43,691 bases of DNA from JBBQDZ01 sp038237515 (GCA_038237515.1 JBBRYP010000030.1:1-43691), one strand, 5' to 3'; numbered from the stretch's first letter, positions 16,811 to 25,317 are shown. Program-made: numbers and translations. The notes: a model not told the origin generated them from the letters alone.

Positions 16811-16972
16811 GTGCGCCGTCCGGTGAATTCGGTGATGATCCTGGCGAGCGAAAAGCAAGCTGGGCAAGGACGCAGGGAGCGTCGATATGCAGGCATATCG
16901 GCGCGACCGAGGAGGCAGATCCAGCGCCGCTTTGCAGCCGCCAGGGCGCGCCGTATTCGCCGGACGGTGCAC
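16811..16972. mobile_element. 162-bp MITE with TA flanks
   Basis: The ends are inverted repeats matching at 19 of 22 bases (left GTGCGCCGTCCGGTGAAT, right, reversed, GTGCACCGTCCGGCGAAT). Direct TA copies flank it at 16809-16810 and 16973-16974. It has no coding capacity. A central perfect hairpin, GATATG-CAGG-CATATC, lies around 16892-16907. TA targets and GTGC ends match the IS630 element at 39940-41116. It sits exactly between the acetyltransferase stop and the zwf start. Confidence 0.72.
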
Positions 16973-17520
16973 TAAAGCTCCCGGATGACCCGGGCCGGGT
17001 TTCCTGCGACGACGACCCGCGGCGGGACGTCGCGGGTGACAACCGCCCCGGCGCCGACGGTCGCGCCCTCGCCGACGCTGACGCCGGGGCAGAGCACCGC
17101 GCCTCCGCCGATCCAGGCTCGATCGCAGATCTCGACGGGAAGGCCGTACTCGCGCCCGGAGAGACGTAGCTCCGGGTCGACCGGGTGCGTCGCGCCGTAG
17201 ATCTGCACGGCCGGGCCGAGCATGACGTCGTCGCCGATCCTGACGCGGTTGCAGTCGAGGACGACGCAGCCCGTGTTGAGGAACGTGCGCGCTCCGATCT
17301 CGATGCTCGCACCGTAGTCGCAGAAGAAGGGCGGCACGATCGTCGAGCCCTCGCCGAAGGCTCCGAGCAGCTCGTGGAGTACGTCCTTGCCGCCGCCCTC
17401 GTTGAAGCGCGCCACGAGACGCTGCGCCCGCTTCGCGTCGGCGCGCAGCTCGGGGTCACGCGGGTCGTACATCTCGCCCGCGAGCATCAGCTCGCGCTCG
17501 GTGCGGGTGGTCGCTGTCAT
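16972..17520 (-). CDS. Maltose O-acetyltransferase-like hexapeptide-repeat sugar acetyltransferase
   Basis: The protein is 182 aa from ATG 17520, overlapping the gnd stop by 4 bp. The N-terminal Mac domain (E-R-E-L-M-L-A-G-E-M-Y-D-P-R-D-P-E-L) is followed by left-handed beta-helix hexapeptide repeats (I-E-I-G-A-R-T-F-L-N, V-R-I-G-D-D-V-M-L-G-P, A-W-I-G-G-G-A-V-L-C-P-G-V) and a C-terminal A-G-N-P-A-R-V-I-R-E-L. The conserved His is in G-A-T-H-P-V-D. It uses acetyl-CoA to acetylate a sugar, and its role inside a pentose-phosphate operon is unclear. The TAG stop is made from the TA at the MITE border, so a few C-terminal residues may have been lost on insertion. Confidence 0.88.
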   Translation of the reverse strand: MTATTRTERELMLAGEMYDPRDPELRADAKRAQRLVARFNEGGGKDVLHELLGAFGEGSTIVPPFFCDYGASIEIGARTFLNTGCVVLDCNRVRIGDDVMLGPAVQIYGATHPVDPELRLSGREYGLPVEICDRAWIGGGAVLCPGVSVGEGATVGAGAVVTRDVPPRVVVAGNPARVIREL

Positions 17521-18386
17521 TCCGTCTTCACGGCGTGGCCGCCGAACTGGTTGCGCAGCGCCGCGTTGACCTTCGCCGCGAAAGACTCGTCCTGCCGGGA
17601 CGCGAAGCGGGCGAAGAGCGCGGCCGTGATCACCGGCGCCGGAACGCTCTCGTTGATCGCCTCGAAGACGGTCCAGCGGCCCTCGCCGGAATCCTCGACG
17701 TAGCCCTTGATGTGCGGGAGCTCGCCGCCCTCCTGCTCGAAGGCGTCGTGGAGCAGCTCGAGCAGCCAGCTCCGGACGACCGACCCGTAGCGCCAGATAC
17801 CTGCGATGTCCTTCAGGTCGAGGCCGAACTCGGAGGCCCGCATCACCTCGAAGCCCTCCGCATAGGACTGCATGAGGCCGTACTCGATGCCGTTGTGCAC
17901 CATCTTCACGAAGTGGCCCGCGCCTGAGGGGCCCGTGTGGGCGTAGCCGCCGGGCGGGGCGAGCGAGCGGAAGATCGGCTCCAGCCTCCCGACCGGCTTG
18001 TCGTCGCCGCCGACCATCAGGCAGAACCCGTTCTCGAGGCCCCACACGCCGCCCGAGACGCCTGCGTCGACGAAGGCGATTCCCTTCTCGGCGGCCTCGG
18101 CGTGGCGGCGCTGCGAATCCCGGAAGTTCGAGTTGCCGCCGTCGACGATCGCGTCGCCGCGGGCGAGGATGCCCAGCAGCTGCTGGAAGGCGTCCTCGGT
18201 GATCTTCCCGGCCGGGATCATCAGCCACACCGCCCGCGGCGCCTCGAGCTGCGACGCGAGCTCCTCGAGCGACGCGGCGGTCGAGGCGACCTGCGGGTCG
18301 AAGGTCGCGATCTCGTGCCCGTTCTTGCGCAGGCGCTCCGTCATCCCGGCGCCCATGCGGCCGAGGCCGACCATCCCGAGCTTCAT
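17517..18386 (-). CDS. gnd: 6-phosphogluconate dehydrogenase, decarboxylating (short type)
   Basis: The protein is 289 aa from ATG 18386, overlapping the pgi stop by 4 bp. It has an N-terminal Rossmann motif G-L-G-R-M-G, the V-D-G-G-N-S-N-F loop, and the substrate signature G-V-S-G-G-V-W-G-L-E-N-G. G-A-G-H-F-V-K-M-V-H-N-G-I-E-Y carries the catalytic Lys. It belongs to the short (about 300 aa), often NAD-dependent class rather than the 470-aa NADP type. Cofactor preference is family knowledge, not proven here. It converts 6-phosphogluconate to ribulose-5-phosphate and CO2. Confidence 0.92.
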   Translation of the reverse strand: MKLGMVGLGRMGAGMTERLRKNGHEIATFDPQVASTAASLEELASQLEAPRAVWLMIPAGKITEDAFQQLLGILARGDAIVDGGNSNFRDSQRRHAEAAEKGIAFVDAGVSGGVWGLENGFCLMVGGDDKPVGRLEPIFRSLAPPGGYAHTGPSGAGHFVKMVHNGIEYGLMQSYAEGFEVMRASEFGLDLKDIAGIWRYGSVVRSWLLELLHDAFEQEGGELPHIKGYVEDSGEGRWTVFEAINESVPAPVITAALFARFASRQDESFAAKVNAALRNQFGGHAVKTE

Positions 18387-19738
18387 CTGGCGTCCTCCAA
18401 TCGGATTCGTGCGACCCGCCGGCCGCGCTCCTTCAACGCCGCGTAGTCGCCCGCGGCCTGGGCGTGGATCAGCTCGCCGAAGCCGAACCGCTCTCCGGGG
18501 ATCGGCAGCTCCTCGCCCGGATCGTCCACGACCTGCAGGAAGAGCCCAGTCGGCGGCCCGCCCTTGTGCAGCTGCCCGGTCGAGTGGAGGTAGCGCGGCC
18601 CGAGGCCGTGGGTGACCACGCAGCCGGTTCCTCGCGCCCGCGCGATCAGCGGCTCGAGCTCGCCCTCCGCGGCGGGATCGACGAAGGCCTGGATGCAGAC
18701 GTAGTCGCCGGGGCGAGCCTGCGCGAGCAGCCCCTCCACCCTCCCCTCGGGACCTGGCCGAGGGACTGTCCCTGCGCGGAGGAGCGCGGCCGTCCGGTCC
18801 TTCGCCTCCTGCACGTTCGGCTGGTCGAAGGGGTTGATGCCGATGATCGAGCCCGCGACGGCGGTCGCGAACTCCCAGCGGAAGAACTCCGAGCCGAGCT
18901 CATGGGGGTCGGCGACCCGAACCTCCGCAGCCTGCCGGTCGCGGCCCCGGGCGCTCTCGCCCGGCGCCGGTACGAGCCCCTTTCCCTCCTTGCCCGTCGA
19001 CTCGGCGAGCAGCTGCTCGGCCCACAGACCAAAGCCGCCCGGGTTCGGCGCGATGCACACCTTGTCCCGCGCCTCCTGCCAGCCGGAAGCGAGCGCGAGA
19101 CCGAGGTCGAGGCCCGGGTTGTCGTCGCCGCGGCAGCGCTCCACCATCGCGACGGCCCGTTCGAGCAGCCGGCGCAGGTCCGCGCCGCAGAGCGCGGCCG
19201 GCACGAGACCGAACGCCGAGAGCGCCGAGTACCGGCCGCCGATCGTCGGCTCTCCCGCGAAGACCGCGCGGAAGCCTCGATCCCGCGCGAGCCGCTCCAG
19301 GGCCGAGCCCGGATCGGTGACGACGGCGAACTGCTCGCCGCGGCCGCCCGCCCGCTCCCAGAAGAACTCGAGGTGCGAGCGCGTCTCGAGCGTCGTCCCC
19401 GACTTCGAGGAGGCGACGAAGAACGTCTTGGCGGGGTCGTGCGTCTCGGCGAGCCGGCGGATCGCCTGCGGATGTGTCGTGTCGAGCACGTGGAGGTTCT
19501 CGGCGGCGAAGGTGCGGCGCAGCACCTCGGGGGCGAGGCTCGAGCCGCCCATGCCCATCACGATCACCGCGTCGAACTCGGCCCGCACCTCTGCTGCGAA
19601 GCGCTCGAACTCGTCGGAGCGCTCGAGCATGCGCCGAGGCTCGTCGAGCCAGCCGAGCCATTGGGCCTCGTCGTGACCGGTCCAGACGGTCGGGTCGCGC
19701 TCCCAGATCCGCTCGACGAGCTCCTGGTGGGCGTTCAC
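18383..19738 (-). CDS. pgi: Glucose-6-phosphate isomerase (short type)
   Basis: The protein is 451 aa from GTG 19738. Phosphosugar-binding (SIS) features include V-M-G-M-G-G-S-S-L-A-P-E, A-S-S-K-S-G-T-T-L-E-T and G-G-R-Y-S-A-L-S-A-F-G. Catalytic-region motifs near N-P-F-D-Q-P-N-V-Q and L-G-P-R-Y-L-H-S-T-G-Q-L-H-K-G-G are clear. It is about 100 aa shorter than classical Pgi and resembles the isomerase half of the tal-pgi fusion proteins seen in some bacteria. Here tal and pgi are adjacent but split by a toxin-antitoxin remnant. No ribosome site is visible before the GTG, and an 11-bp inverted repeat overlaps the start. Confidence 0.92.
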   Translation of the reverse strand: MNAHQELVERIWERDPTVWTGHDEAQWLGWLDEPRRMLERSDEFERFAAEVRAEFDAVIVMGMGGSSLAPEVLRRTFAAENLHVLDTTHPQAIRRLAETHDPAKTFFVASSKSGTTLETRSHLEFFWERAGGRGEQFAVVTDPGSALERLARDRGFRAVFAGEPTIGGRYSALSAFGLVPAALCGADLRRLLERAVAMVERCRGDDNPGLDLGLALASGWQEARDKVCIAPNPGGFGLWAEQLLAESTGKEGKGLVPAPGESARGRDRQAAEVRVADPHELGSEFFRWEFATAVAGSIIGINPFDQPNVQEAKDRTAALLRAGTVPRPGPEGRVEGLLAQARPGDYVCIQAFVDPAAEGELEPLIARARGTGCVVTHGLGPRYLHSTGQLHKGGPPTGLFLQVVDDPGEELPIPGERFGFGELIHAQAAGDYAALKERGRRVARIRLEDAR

Positions 19739-19774
19739 GCGGCCATCACCGGCAAGTGGTGTTGCGTGAACGCC
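19730..19774. repeat. 11-bp inverted repeat spanning the pgi start and the end of the toxin remnant
   Basis: Arms 19730-19740 and 19764-19774 pair perfectly around 23 bases, which contain a smaller CACC/GGTG pairing. One arm is the beginning of pgi. The structure may record the insertion or deletion that truncated the toxin gene, or may occlude pgi translation. Confidence 0.5.
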
Positions 19775-19871
19775 GGCTCAGTTCCTCGAGCGCCGCCTGG
19801 ACCTCCGGGCGAAGGCTCGTCGGGGCGACGAGCGGCCACAGTGCGACGTTGGTGTCGAGGAGCAGCCTCAG
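19746..19871 (-). pseudogene. Truncated PIN-domain (VapC-like) toxin remnant
   Basis: Only 41 codons remain, starting at a CTG that overlaps the antitoxin stop. The first 12 residues (L-R-L-L-L-D-T-N-V-A-L-W) are the typical first strand of a PIN domain with its first acidic residue. The frame then runs into P-E-V-Q-A-A-L-E-E-L and stops at 19746. A working PIN toxin has about 130 residues and four acidic positions, so this cannot be active. It follows the Phd-type antitoxin, as in a Phd-VapC module. Confidence 0.65.
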
Positions 19872-20134
19872 CGGTCGCTCCGGAACGGCCAGTCGTCGTC
19901 GCTCTCGTAGAAGTCGCGCGCGATCTCCTCGTTGACCTCGGGAGGGTCCCAGTCGTCCGCCAACCAGGCCTTGCCCGCGAGCGTCCCGAGTTGTCGCCTC
20001 GGCCGCGGCTCGACCGCGACGAGCCGCGCGAGCGGCTTCCCCGCCTTCGTGATGGTGATCTCTTCGCCAGCAGCGACGCGGTCGACGGGCTGCGACAGGT
20101 GCATCTCGGCCACGTGGAGGTTGACCTGAACCAT
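19868..20134 (-). CDS. Phd/YefM-family antitoxin
   Basis: The protein is 88 aa from ATG 20134, beginning 9 bp after the tal stop. The DNA-binding N-terminus has V-N-L-H-V-A-E-M-H-L-S-Q-P-V-D-R-V-A-A-G-E-E-I-T-I-T-K-A-G-K-P-L-A-R-L, the classic Phd pattern. The C-terminal toxin-binding tail ends in an acidic E-S-D-D-D-W-P-F. Its cognate PIN toxin is truncated, so it is an orphan antitoxin. It may persist because the module sits inside an essential operon, or it may now act only as a repressor. Confidence 0.85.
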   Translation of the reverse strand: MVQVNLHVAEMHLSQPVDRVAAGEEITITKAGKPLARLVAVEPRPRRQLGTLAGKAWLADDWDPPEVNEEIARDFYESDDDWPFRSDR

Positions 20135-20143
20135 GGACTAAAA

Positions 20144-21259
20144 CTAAGCCCGCACCAGCGCGCCCCGCTTCTCGCGGATCCCCTCGATCAGCTCGGCGAA
20201 CGAGTCGGAGAACTTCTGGACGCCCTCCGCCTCCAGAGTCGCAACGACGTCGTCGTAGTCGATGCCGACCTTCGCCAGCTCGCCCAGCAGGCCGTGCGCC
20301 TCCTCGACGCCCTGCTGGAGCGTCGCGGCGACCTCGCCGTGATCCTGGAAGGCCTCGATCGTCTCCTGGGGCATCGTGTCGACCGTCTCGGGGCCGATCA
20401 GCTCCTCGACGTAGAGGACGTCCCGGTAGTCGGGGTTCTTCGTCGAGGTGGAGGCCCAGAGGCAGCGCTGCCGCGTCGCACCCTTCGAGGCGAGGTAGTC
20501 CCACCGCTCGCCGGAGAAGGAATCGCGGTAGTGCTCGTAGGCGAGCTTCGCGTTGGCGATCGCGAGCTTGCCGCGGAGCGCGAGCGCCTCCGGAGAGCCG
20601 ATCGCCTCCAAGCGCTTGTCCGCCTCGGTGTCCACGCGCGAGACGAAGAAGCTCGCGACCGACGCGACCTTCGAGGGGTCGCCGCCGCCCGCGATCAGGC
20701 GCTCGAGCCCGCGCAGGTACGCCTCGACGACGGCGGCGTAGCGCTCGAGCGAGAAGATCAGCGTGATGTTGATCGAGCGGCCCTTCGCGATCGCGTCCTC
20801 GATCGCGGGCAGTCCCGGCTGAGTGGCGGGGATCTTGACGAACACGTTCGGTTTGTCGATGTCGGCGTGGAGCCGCATCGCCTGCTCGAAGGTGGCTTCG
20901 GTGTCGTAGGCGAGGTCGGGGTCGACCTCGATCGAGACGTAGCCGTCCTGGCCCTTGCCCTCGTCCCACACCTTGCGCAGGAGGTCGCAGGCATCGCCGA
21001 CGTCGCGCTCCGCCAGGCGGAAGAACGTCTCCTTCGGGTCGAGACCCTCCGCGGCGCACTCTTGGAGCTGCTCGTCGTAGGCGCTCCCCTGCGAGATCGC
21101 CTTCTGGAAGATTGTGGGATTCGAGGTGACGCCGACGACCGCGTCCTCCCGCATCATCCGCTCGAGCTCGCCTTCGTGGATCAGGTCACGCGAGAGGTAG
21201 TCGATCCAGACGCTTTGACCGACCTCGGACAGCTTGTGCAGACGGCTCTTCTCAGGCAT
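20144..21259 (-). CDS. tal: Transaldolase
   Basis: The protein is 371 aa from ATG 21259, overlapping the rpiB stop by 8 bp. T-S-N-P-T-I-F-Q-K-A-I is the family's first signature and catalytic Lys142 lies in P-N-V-F-V-K-I-P-A-T. R-C-L-W-A-S-T-S-T-K-N-P-D-Y and an F-S-L-E-R-Y strand also fit. Its length matches the actinobacterial/cyanobacterial TalB-like group. It transfers dihydroxyacetone units between sedoheptulose-7-phosphate and glyceraldehyde-3-phosphate. Confidence 0.95.
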   Translation of the reverse strand: MPEKSRLHKLSEVGQSVWIDYLSRDLIHEGELERMMREDAVVGVTSNPTIFQKAISQGSAYDEQLQECAAEGLDPKETFFRLAERDVGDACDLLRKVWDEGKGQDGYVSIEVDPDLAYDTEATFEQAMRLHADIDKPNVFVKIPATQPGLPAIEDAIAKGRSINITLIFSLERYAAVVEAYLRGLERLIAGGGDPSKVASVASFFVSRVDTEADKRLEAIGSPEALALRGKLAIANAKLAYEHYRDSFSGERWDYLASKGATRQRCLWASTSTKNPDYRDVLYVEELIGPETVDTMPQETIEAFQDHGEVAATLQQGVEEAHGLLGELAKVGIDYDDVVATLEAEGVQKFSDSFAELIEGIREKRGALVRA

Positions 21260-21704
21260 GCGCTCGCTCCATTTCCTCGATCTTCCGGAGGCGGCGGACG
21301 TACCGCTCCCCGCCGCCGAACTTGGCGTCCACGAAGGTCCTAACGAGTTCCGCTGCCAGTTCTTCCCCGACGATCTCCGAGCCGAGGCAGAGGACGTTCA
21401 TGTCGTCGTGCTCGACCCCCTGGTGGGCCGAGTACGCGTCGTGGCAGACGGCGGCTCGGATCCCGGGCAGCTTGCAGGCGGCGACCGAGGCGCCGACGCC
21501 CGAGCCGCAGACGAGCACCCCTCGCTCCGCATCGCCCGAGAGAACGGCCTCGCCGAGCTCGCGCGCCTTGTCCGGGTAGTCGATCTTCGGCTGTGGCGCG
21601 TCGGTCCCGAGGTCGAGTGGGTCGTGCCCGGCCGTCCGCAGCTCGCGCAGGACGCGCTCTCGCAGCTTCACTCCCCGGTGGTCGAAGGCGACAGCGACTC
21701 GCAC
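21252..21704 (-). CDS. rpiB: Ribose-5-phosphate isomerase B
   Basis: The protein is 150 aa from GTG 21704. It has the RpiB/LacAB fold markers: A-F-D-H-R-G near the start, D-L-G-T-D near 31, Cys66 in C-G-S-G-V-G (the catalytic position), and H-D-A-Y-S-A-H-Q-G-V-E-H-D-D-M-N. It interconverts ribulose-5-phosphate and ribose-5-phosphate. It lies between tkt (65-bp gap) and tal (8-bp overlap). Confidence 0.94.
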   Translation of the reverse strand: MRVAVAFDHRGVKLRERVLRELRTAGHDPLDLGTDAPQPKIDYPDKARELGEAVLSGDAERGVLVCGSGVGASVAACKLPGIRAAVCHDAYSAHQGVEHDDMNVLCLGSEIVGEELAAELVRTFVDAKFGGGERYVRRLRKIEEMERAHA

Positions 21705-21769
21705 GACCCGAAGCCTAGGTCACAGGTCAACCGACAAGACGACGGTGGTCGGACACACAAGCGTGGGCG

Positions 21770-23776
21770 CTACGAAACGCGCTGGAGCAGCGCGAGCGCG
21801 CGGTCTACGACGTGCTCCGCCGTGTAACCGAGGCGCGCGAGCACCTCGGCGCCCGGGGCGGAGGAGCCGAAGCGGTCGAGGCTGACGGAGTCGCCGTGGT
21901 CGCCCACCCACTGCTTCCAGCCGAGCGCGACGCCGGCCTCCACGGCCAGCCGCGCCCGCACCCGAGGAGGCAGCACCTCGTTGCGGTAGTCGGAGCTCTG
22001 GCTCTCGAAGAGCTCGCAGCACGGCATCGAGACCACCCGCACCTGCGTCCCGTTCTCGGCGGCGATCCTCCGTCCGGCCTCGAGCGCGAGCGAGACCTCG
22101 GAACCGGTCGCGATCAGGATCAGGTCCGGGTCGCCGCTCTCCCAGAGCGTGTATGCGCCGCGCTCGGTGCCGGAGGCAGGCGCGAGATCGGAGCGGTCCA
22201 GAGTCGGCACCTTCTGGCGCGTCAGCGAGAGAGCGACCGGCCCGCTCTCGCGCTCCAGGGCGACCTTCCAGGCATACACCGTCTCGTTCGCGTCAGCGGG
22301 GCGCACGAACCACAGGTTCGGGATCGCCCGTAGCGCGGCGTAGTGCTCCACCGGCTGGTGGGTCGGGCCGTCCTCGCCGGCGCCGATCGAGTCGTGGGTC
22401 CACACCCAGACCACCGGAAGGTGCATGAGCGCCGAGAGCCGCACCGCAGGCCGCATGTAGTCGGAGAAGACGAGGAAGGTCGAGCCGTAGGGCTTCACCA
22501 TCCCGCCGTGGAGCGCGATGCCGTTGACGATCGACCCCATCGCGTGCTCCCGGATCCCGAACGGGACGTTGCGGCCCGAGTGCGTCGCCGAGAACAGGCC
22601 CCCTCCCTCGAACTCCGTGTACGTCGACTCGACGAGGTCGGCCGCTCCACCAATCATGGTCGGGGTGAAGGGCCTGAAGGCCTGCATCACCTTCCTGCCG
22701 GCCGCCCTCGTCGCCATGTCGTCACCCGCGGCGAACTCGGGCAGCGCCTCCGCGAAGCCGGGCTTCGGCTTCCCGGTGTGCACCTGATCCCACTCCTCCC
22801 GCGCGGCCGGGAACGCGATGCTCCAGGTCTCGAAGCCGTCCTTCCACTCCTGCTCGAGCCGGATCCCGCGGTCGATCTGGCTCATGTGCTCGTACACGAG
22901 CGCCGGCACCGCGAAGTGCTCGTCGGGATCCCAGCCGAGCGCCTCCTTCGTCGCGCGCACCTCGTCCTCGCCGAGCGGGCTTCCGTGCGCCTTCGCCGTA
23001 TCGACCGCGTGAGGCGCCCCGAAGCCGATGTGCGAGCGTACGACGACGAGCGAGGGCCGCTCGACCTCGGCCTTCGCGGCCTCGATCGCGGCGTCCAGCG
23101 CTTCGAGATCGTTGACGTCCGCCACGCGCTGCACGTGCCACCCCTGCGCCTCGAAGCGAGCACCGGCGTCCTCGGCGGTGAAGGAGAGGGCAGTGGTGCC
23201 ATCGATCGTGATCCGGTTGTCGTCGTAGAAGTAGACGAGCTTCCCGAGGCGGTGCTGCCCCGCGATCGAGGCCGCCTCGTTCGAGACGCCCTCCATCAGG
23301 TCGCCGTCCGAACAGATCGCGTAGACGCGGTGGTCCACGATCTCGTGGCGAGGTCTGTTGAAACGGTCGGCGAGGTAGCGCTCGGCGATCGCGAACCCGA
23401 CGCCGTTCGCGAAGCCCTGGCCGAGCGGCCCCGTCGTCGTCTCGACGCCCTCGGTGAGGAAGTGCTCTGGATGGCCGGGGGTGATCGACTGCCACTGGCG
23501 GAACCGCTTCAACTCCTCGAGGGCGAGGTTGTAGCCCGTGAGGTGCAGGGTCGTGTACTGGAGGATGCAGGCGTGGCCCGCGGAGAGGACAAAGCGGTCG
23601 CGGTTCTGCCAGTCGGGGTTCGAGGGCGAGTGCCGCAGGTGCTTCGTGTAGAGGAGGTACGCGAGCGGGGCGAGCGCCATGGCCGTGCCGGGATGGCCCG
23701 CAGCCGCCTTCTGCACCGCATCCATCGACAGGGTGCGGATGGTGTCGATCGAGAGTTGCTCGACGTCGGTTGTCAC
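21770..23776 (-). CDS. tkt: Transketolase
   Basis: The protein is 668 aa, the standard length, from GTG 23776, overlapping the upstream kinase stop (GTGA). The thiamine-diphosphate motif C-S-D-G-D-L-M-E-G-V-S-N-E-A is intact, as are A-A-G-H-P-G-T-A-M-A-L, G-P-L-G-Q-G-F-A-N-G-V-G and the second-domain F-G-I-R-E-H-A-M-G and H-D-S-I-G-A-G-E-D-G-P-T-H-Q-P. It moves two-carbon units in the non-oxidative pentose-phosphate branch. Confidence 0.96.
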   Translation of the reverse strand: MTTDVEQLSIDTIRTLSMDAVQKAAAGHPGTAMALAPLAYLLYTKHLRHSPSNPDWQNRDRFVLSAGHACILQYTTLHLTGYNLALEELKRFRQWQSITPGHPEHFLTEGVETTTGPLGQGFANGVGFAIAERYLADRFNRPRHEIVDHRVYAICSDGDLMEGVSNEAASIAGQHRLGKLVYFYDDNRITIDGTTALSFTAEDAGARFEAQGWHVQRVADVNDLEALDAAIEAAKAEVERPSLVVVRSHIGFGAPHAVDTAKAHGSPLGEDEVRATKEALGWDPDEHFAVPALVYEHMSQIDRGIRLEQEWKDGFETWSIAFPAAREEWDQVHTGKPKPGFAEALPEFAAGDDMATRAAGRKVMQAFRPFTPTMIGGAADLVESTYTEFEGGGLFSATHSGRNVPFGIREHAMGSIVNGIALHGGMVKPYGSTFLVFSDYMRPAVRLSALMHLPVVWVWTHDSIGAGEDGPTHQPVEHYAALRAIPNLWFVRPADANETVYAWKVALERESGPVALSLTRQKVPTLDRSDLAPASGTERGAYTLWESGDPDLILIATGSEVSLALEAGRRIAAENGTQVRVVSMPCCELFESQSSDYRNEVLPPRVRARLAVEAGVALGWKQWVGDHGDSVSLDRFGSSAPGAEVLARLGYTAEHVVDRALALLQRVS

Positions 23777-25143
23777 GTCACGCTCCCGTAGAGGTCTCGC
23801 TGGCGCTCGCGGGCGGAACGATACGCCTCGAAGCGCTCCGCACGCGGTTGGAAGACCTCGCCTAGAGGAGCGTGCTCGGGACTGAGACCGAGGCGCTCGA
23901 GGGTCACGACGGCAGCGCCGCGGGCGGAGGCTTCGTCCACCTCCGACAGGACGATCGGGCGCTCGAGCACGTCCGCGAGGATCTGCACCCAGGCATGGTC
24001 GACGAGCAGCGCGTGACCCGTCGCGACCACCTCCCGCACCTCGGGCAAGCGGTCGGCAAGCTCGGCGAAGCGGTAGGCCACGCCCTCGAGCGCCGCTTGC
24101 AGCAGCTCCTCTGCGGTCGTGTCGAAGGTAAGGCCTGCGATCGCGCCGCTGGCGCGCGTGTGCCAGCCGGGGCTGCGCTCGCCGCCGAGCAGCGTCAGGA
24201 AGGTGAGGCCGTGGCCGTCCGGCTCGGCGGCGTCGAGGTCGGGGGCCGCCGGCAGCTTCAGCGTCTGCTCGAGCCAGGCGTAGAGGTTGCCGCCGTCCGA
24301 GAGAGCGCCTCCCTCGACGAGGCGCGCGTCGTCGAGCCGGTAGAGGAAGAGGCCCGCGCGGGGCTTCGCCCGCGCGGCCTCCCGGACGACGCGGTATGCG
24401 CCGGAGGTGCCGACCATCAAGGCGGCGCGTTCCGGTGTCACACAGCCGGCGCCGACGTTCGAGCAGGCCCCGTCACCGAGCGCCGGGAACCAGGGCTCGT
24501 CCTTCCCCGCCGGCTCCGAGACGATCTCCGGGAGGCGCGACGCGTCGAGTCCGATCGCCTCTAGCAGCTCCTCGTCCCACGAGCGTCCGGTGAGATCGAG
24601 GAGCCCCGTACCGGACGCCATCGAGAGGCTCGTGCGGGCGTCGCCGAGGACCCGTCCGTAGAGGTAGTCCGAGAAGGACAGGAACCGATCTGCCGCTGCG
24701 AAGGTCGCCGGTTCGTCCTTCGCAAGCCAGGCGATCTTGGCGGGCCAGTAGCTCGGGTGGAGAACGCAGCCGGTGCGCGCGTGGACGGCGTCCGGGTCGA
24801 GCCGCCGCGTGAGCGCCTCGGCCACTTCGGCAGAACGCTGATCGCGCCACGTGAGGAGAGGGCCAATCGCGCGGCCACGCGCGTCCACCGGCACGAGGCT
24901 GTGCCAGAAACAGCTCGCGCACACCGCCGCGATCTCGCCGCCGGCGGCGGCCGATGCCGCCTCATAGGCCTCCCTCGTCGCCTCGACGAGGTGGTCCGGG
25001 TCGAACTCGGCGCGCCCGTCGTGGCCGTGGGTCACCTCGTAGCGCGTCTGGGTCTCGGCCCCCTCGAGCGGCCGGGCCCGCTCGTCGTAGACGCGAGCGC
25101 GAACGGAGGAGGTTCCAACGTCGAGCGCGAGCACGAGCGTCAT
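23773..25143 (-). CDS. FGGY-family sugar kinase, probably gluconokinase
   Basis: The protein is 456 aa from ATG 25143, where the actin-like ATPase motif D-V-G-T-S-S-V-R-A-R begins. It has the FGGY layout: L-L-T-W-R-D-Q-R-S near 100, a second phosphate motif L-M-V-G-T-S-G-A-Y-R, and G-x-G-H-A-L-type and A-S-A-R-G-A-A-V motifs near the C-terminus. Xylulokinase is the alternative, but placement first in an operon with gnd and zwf favours a kinase feeding 6-phosphogluconate. No sugar transporter is adjacent. Confidence 0.82.
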   Translation of the reverse strand: MTLVLALDVGTSSVRARVYDERARPLEGAETQTRYEVTHGHDGRAEFDPDHLVEATREAYEAASAAAGGEIAAVCASCFWHSLVPVDARGRAIGPLLTWRDQRSAEVAEALTRRLDPDAVHARTGCVLHPSYWPAKIAWLAKDEPATFAAADRFLSFSDYLYGRVLGDARTSLSMASGTGLLDLTGRSWDEELLEAIGLDASRLPEIVSEPAGKDEPWFPALGDGACSNVGAGCVTPERAALMVGTSGAYRVVREAARAKPRAGLFLYRLDDARLVEGGALSDGGNLYAWLEQTLKLPAAPDLDAAEPDGHGLTFLTLLGGERSPGWHTRASGAIAGLTFDTTAEELLQAALEGVAYRFAELADRLPEVREVVATGHALLVDHAWVQILADVLERPIVLSEVDEASARGAAVVTLERLGLSPEHAPLGEVFQPRAERFEAYRSARERQRDLYGSVT

Positions 25144-25317
25144 GCCCTCATGCCGCCACAGCGTTCGCCTCGGCCGTGTCCCGCGCCCCGAACCCGTGTC
25201 TCCCCGCCCTGGGTGGGGCGTTTGTTCCACCCTCCTCCCGCTTCGAGCCTATCGCCCGAGCAGCCACGAGTCCGCTCCCACTTCGTGCCGAAACCGCACC
25301 AATCTCACCACAGCATC
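25144..25317 (-). promoter_or_regulatory. Gap upstream of the pentose-phosphate operon
   Basis: This 174-bp gap lies between the EamA gene end (25318) and the sugar kinase start, both on the minus strand. It is the likeliest site of the operon's main promoter. I see no clear -10/-35 pair or terminator hairpin. Confidence 0.35.

Noticed and set aside
18464..21343. 959-codon plus-strand open frame across pgi and tal
   Set aside because: Antisense to clear enzymes, with low-complexity composition.
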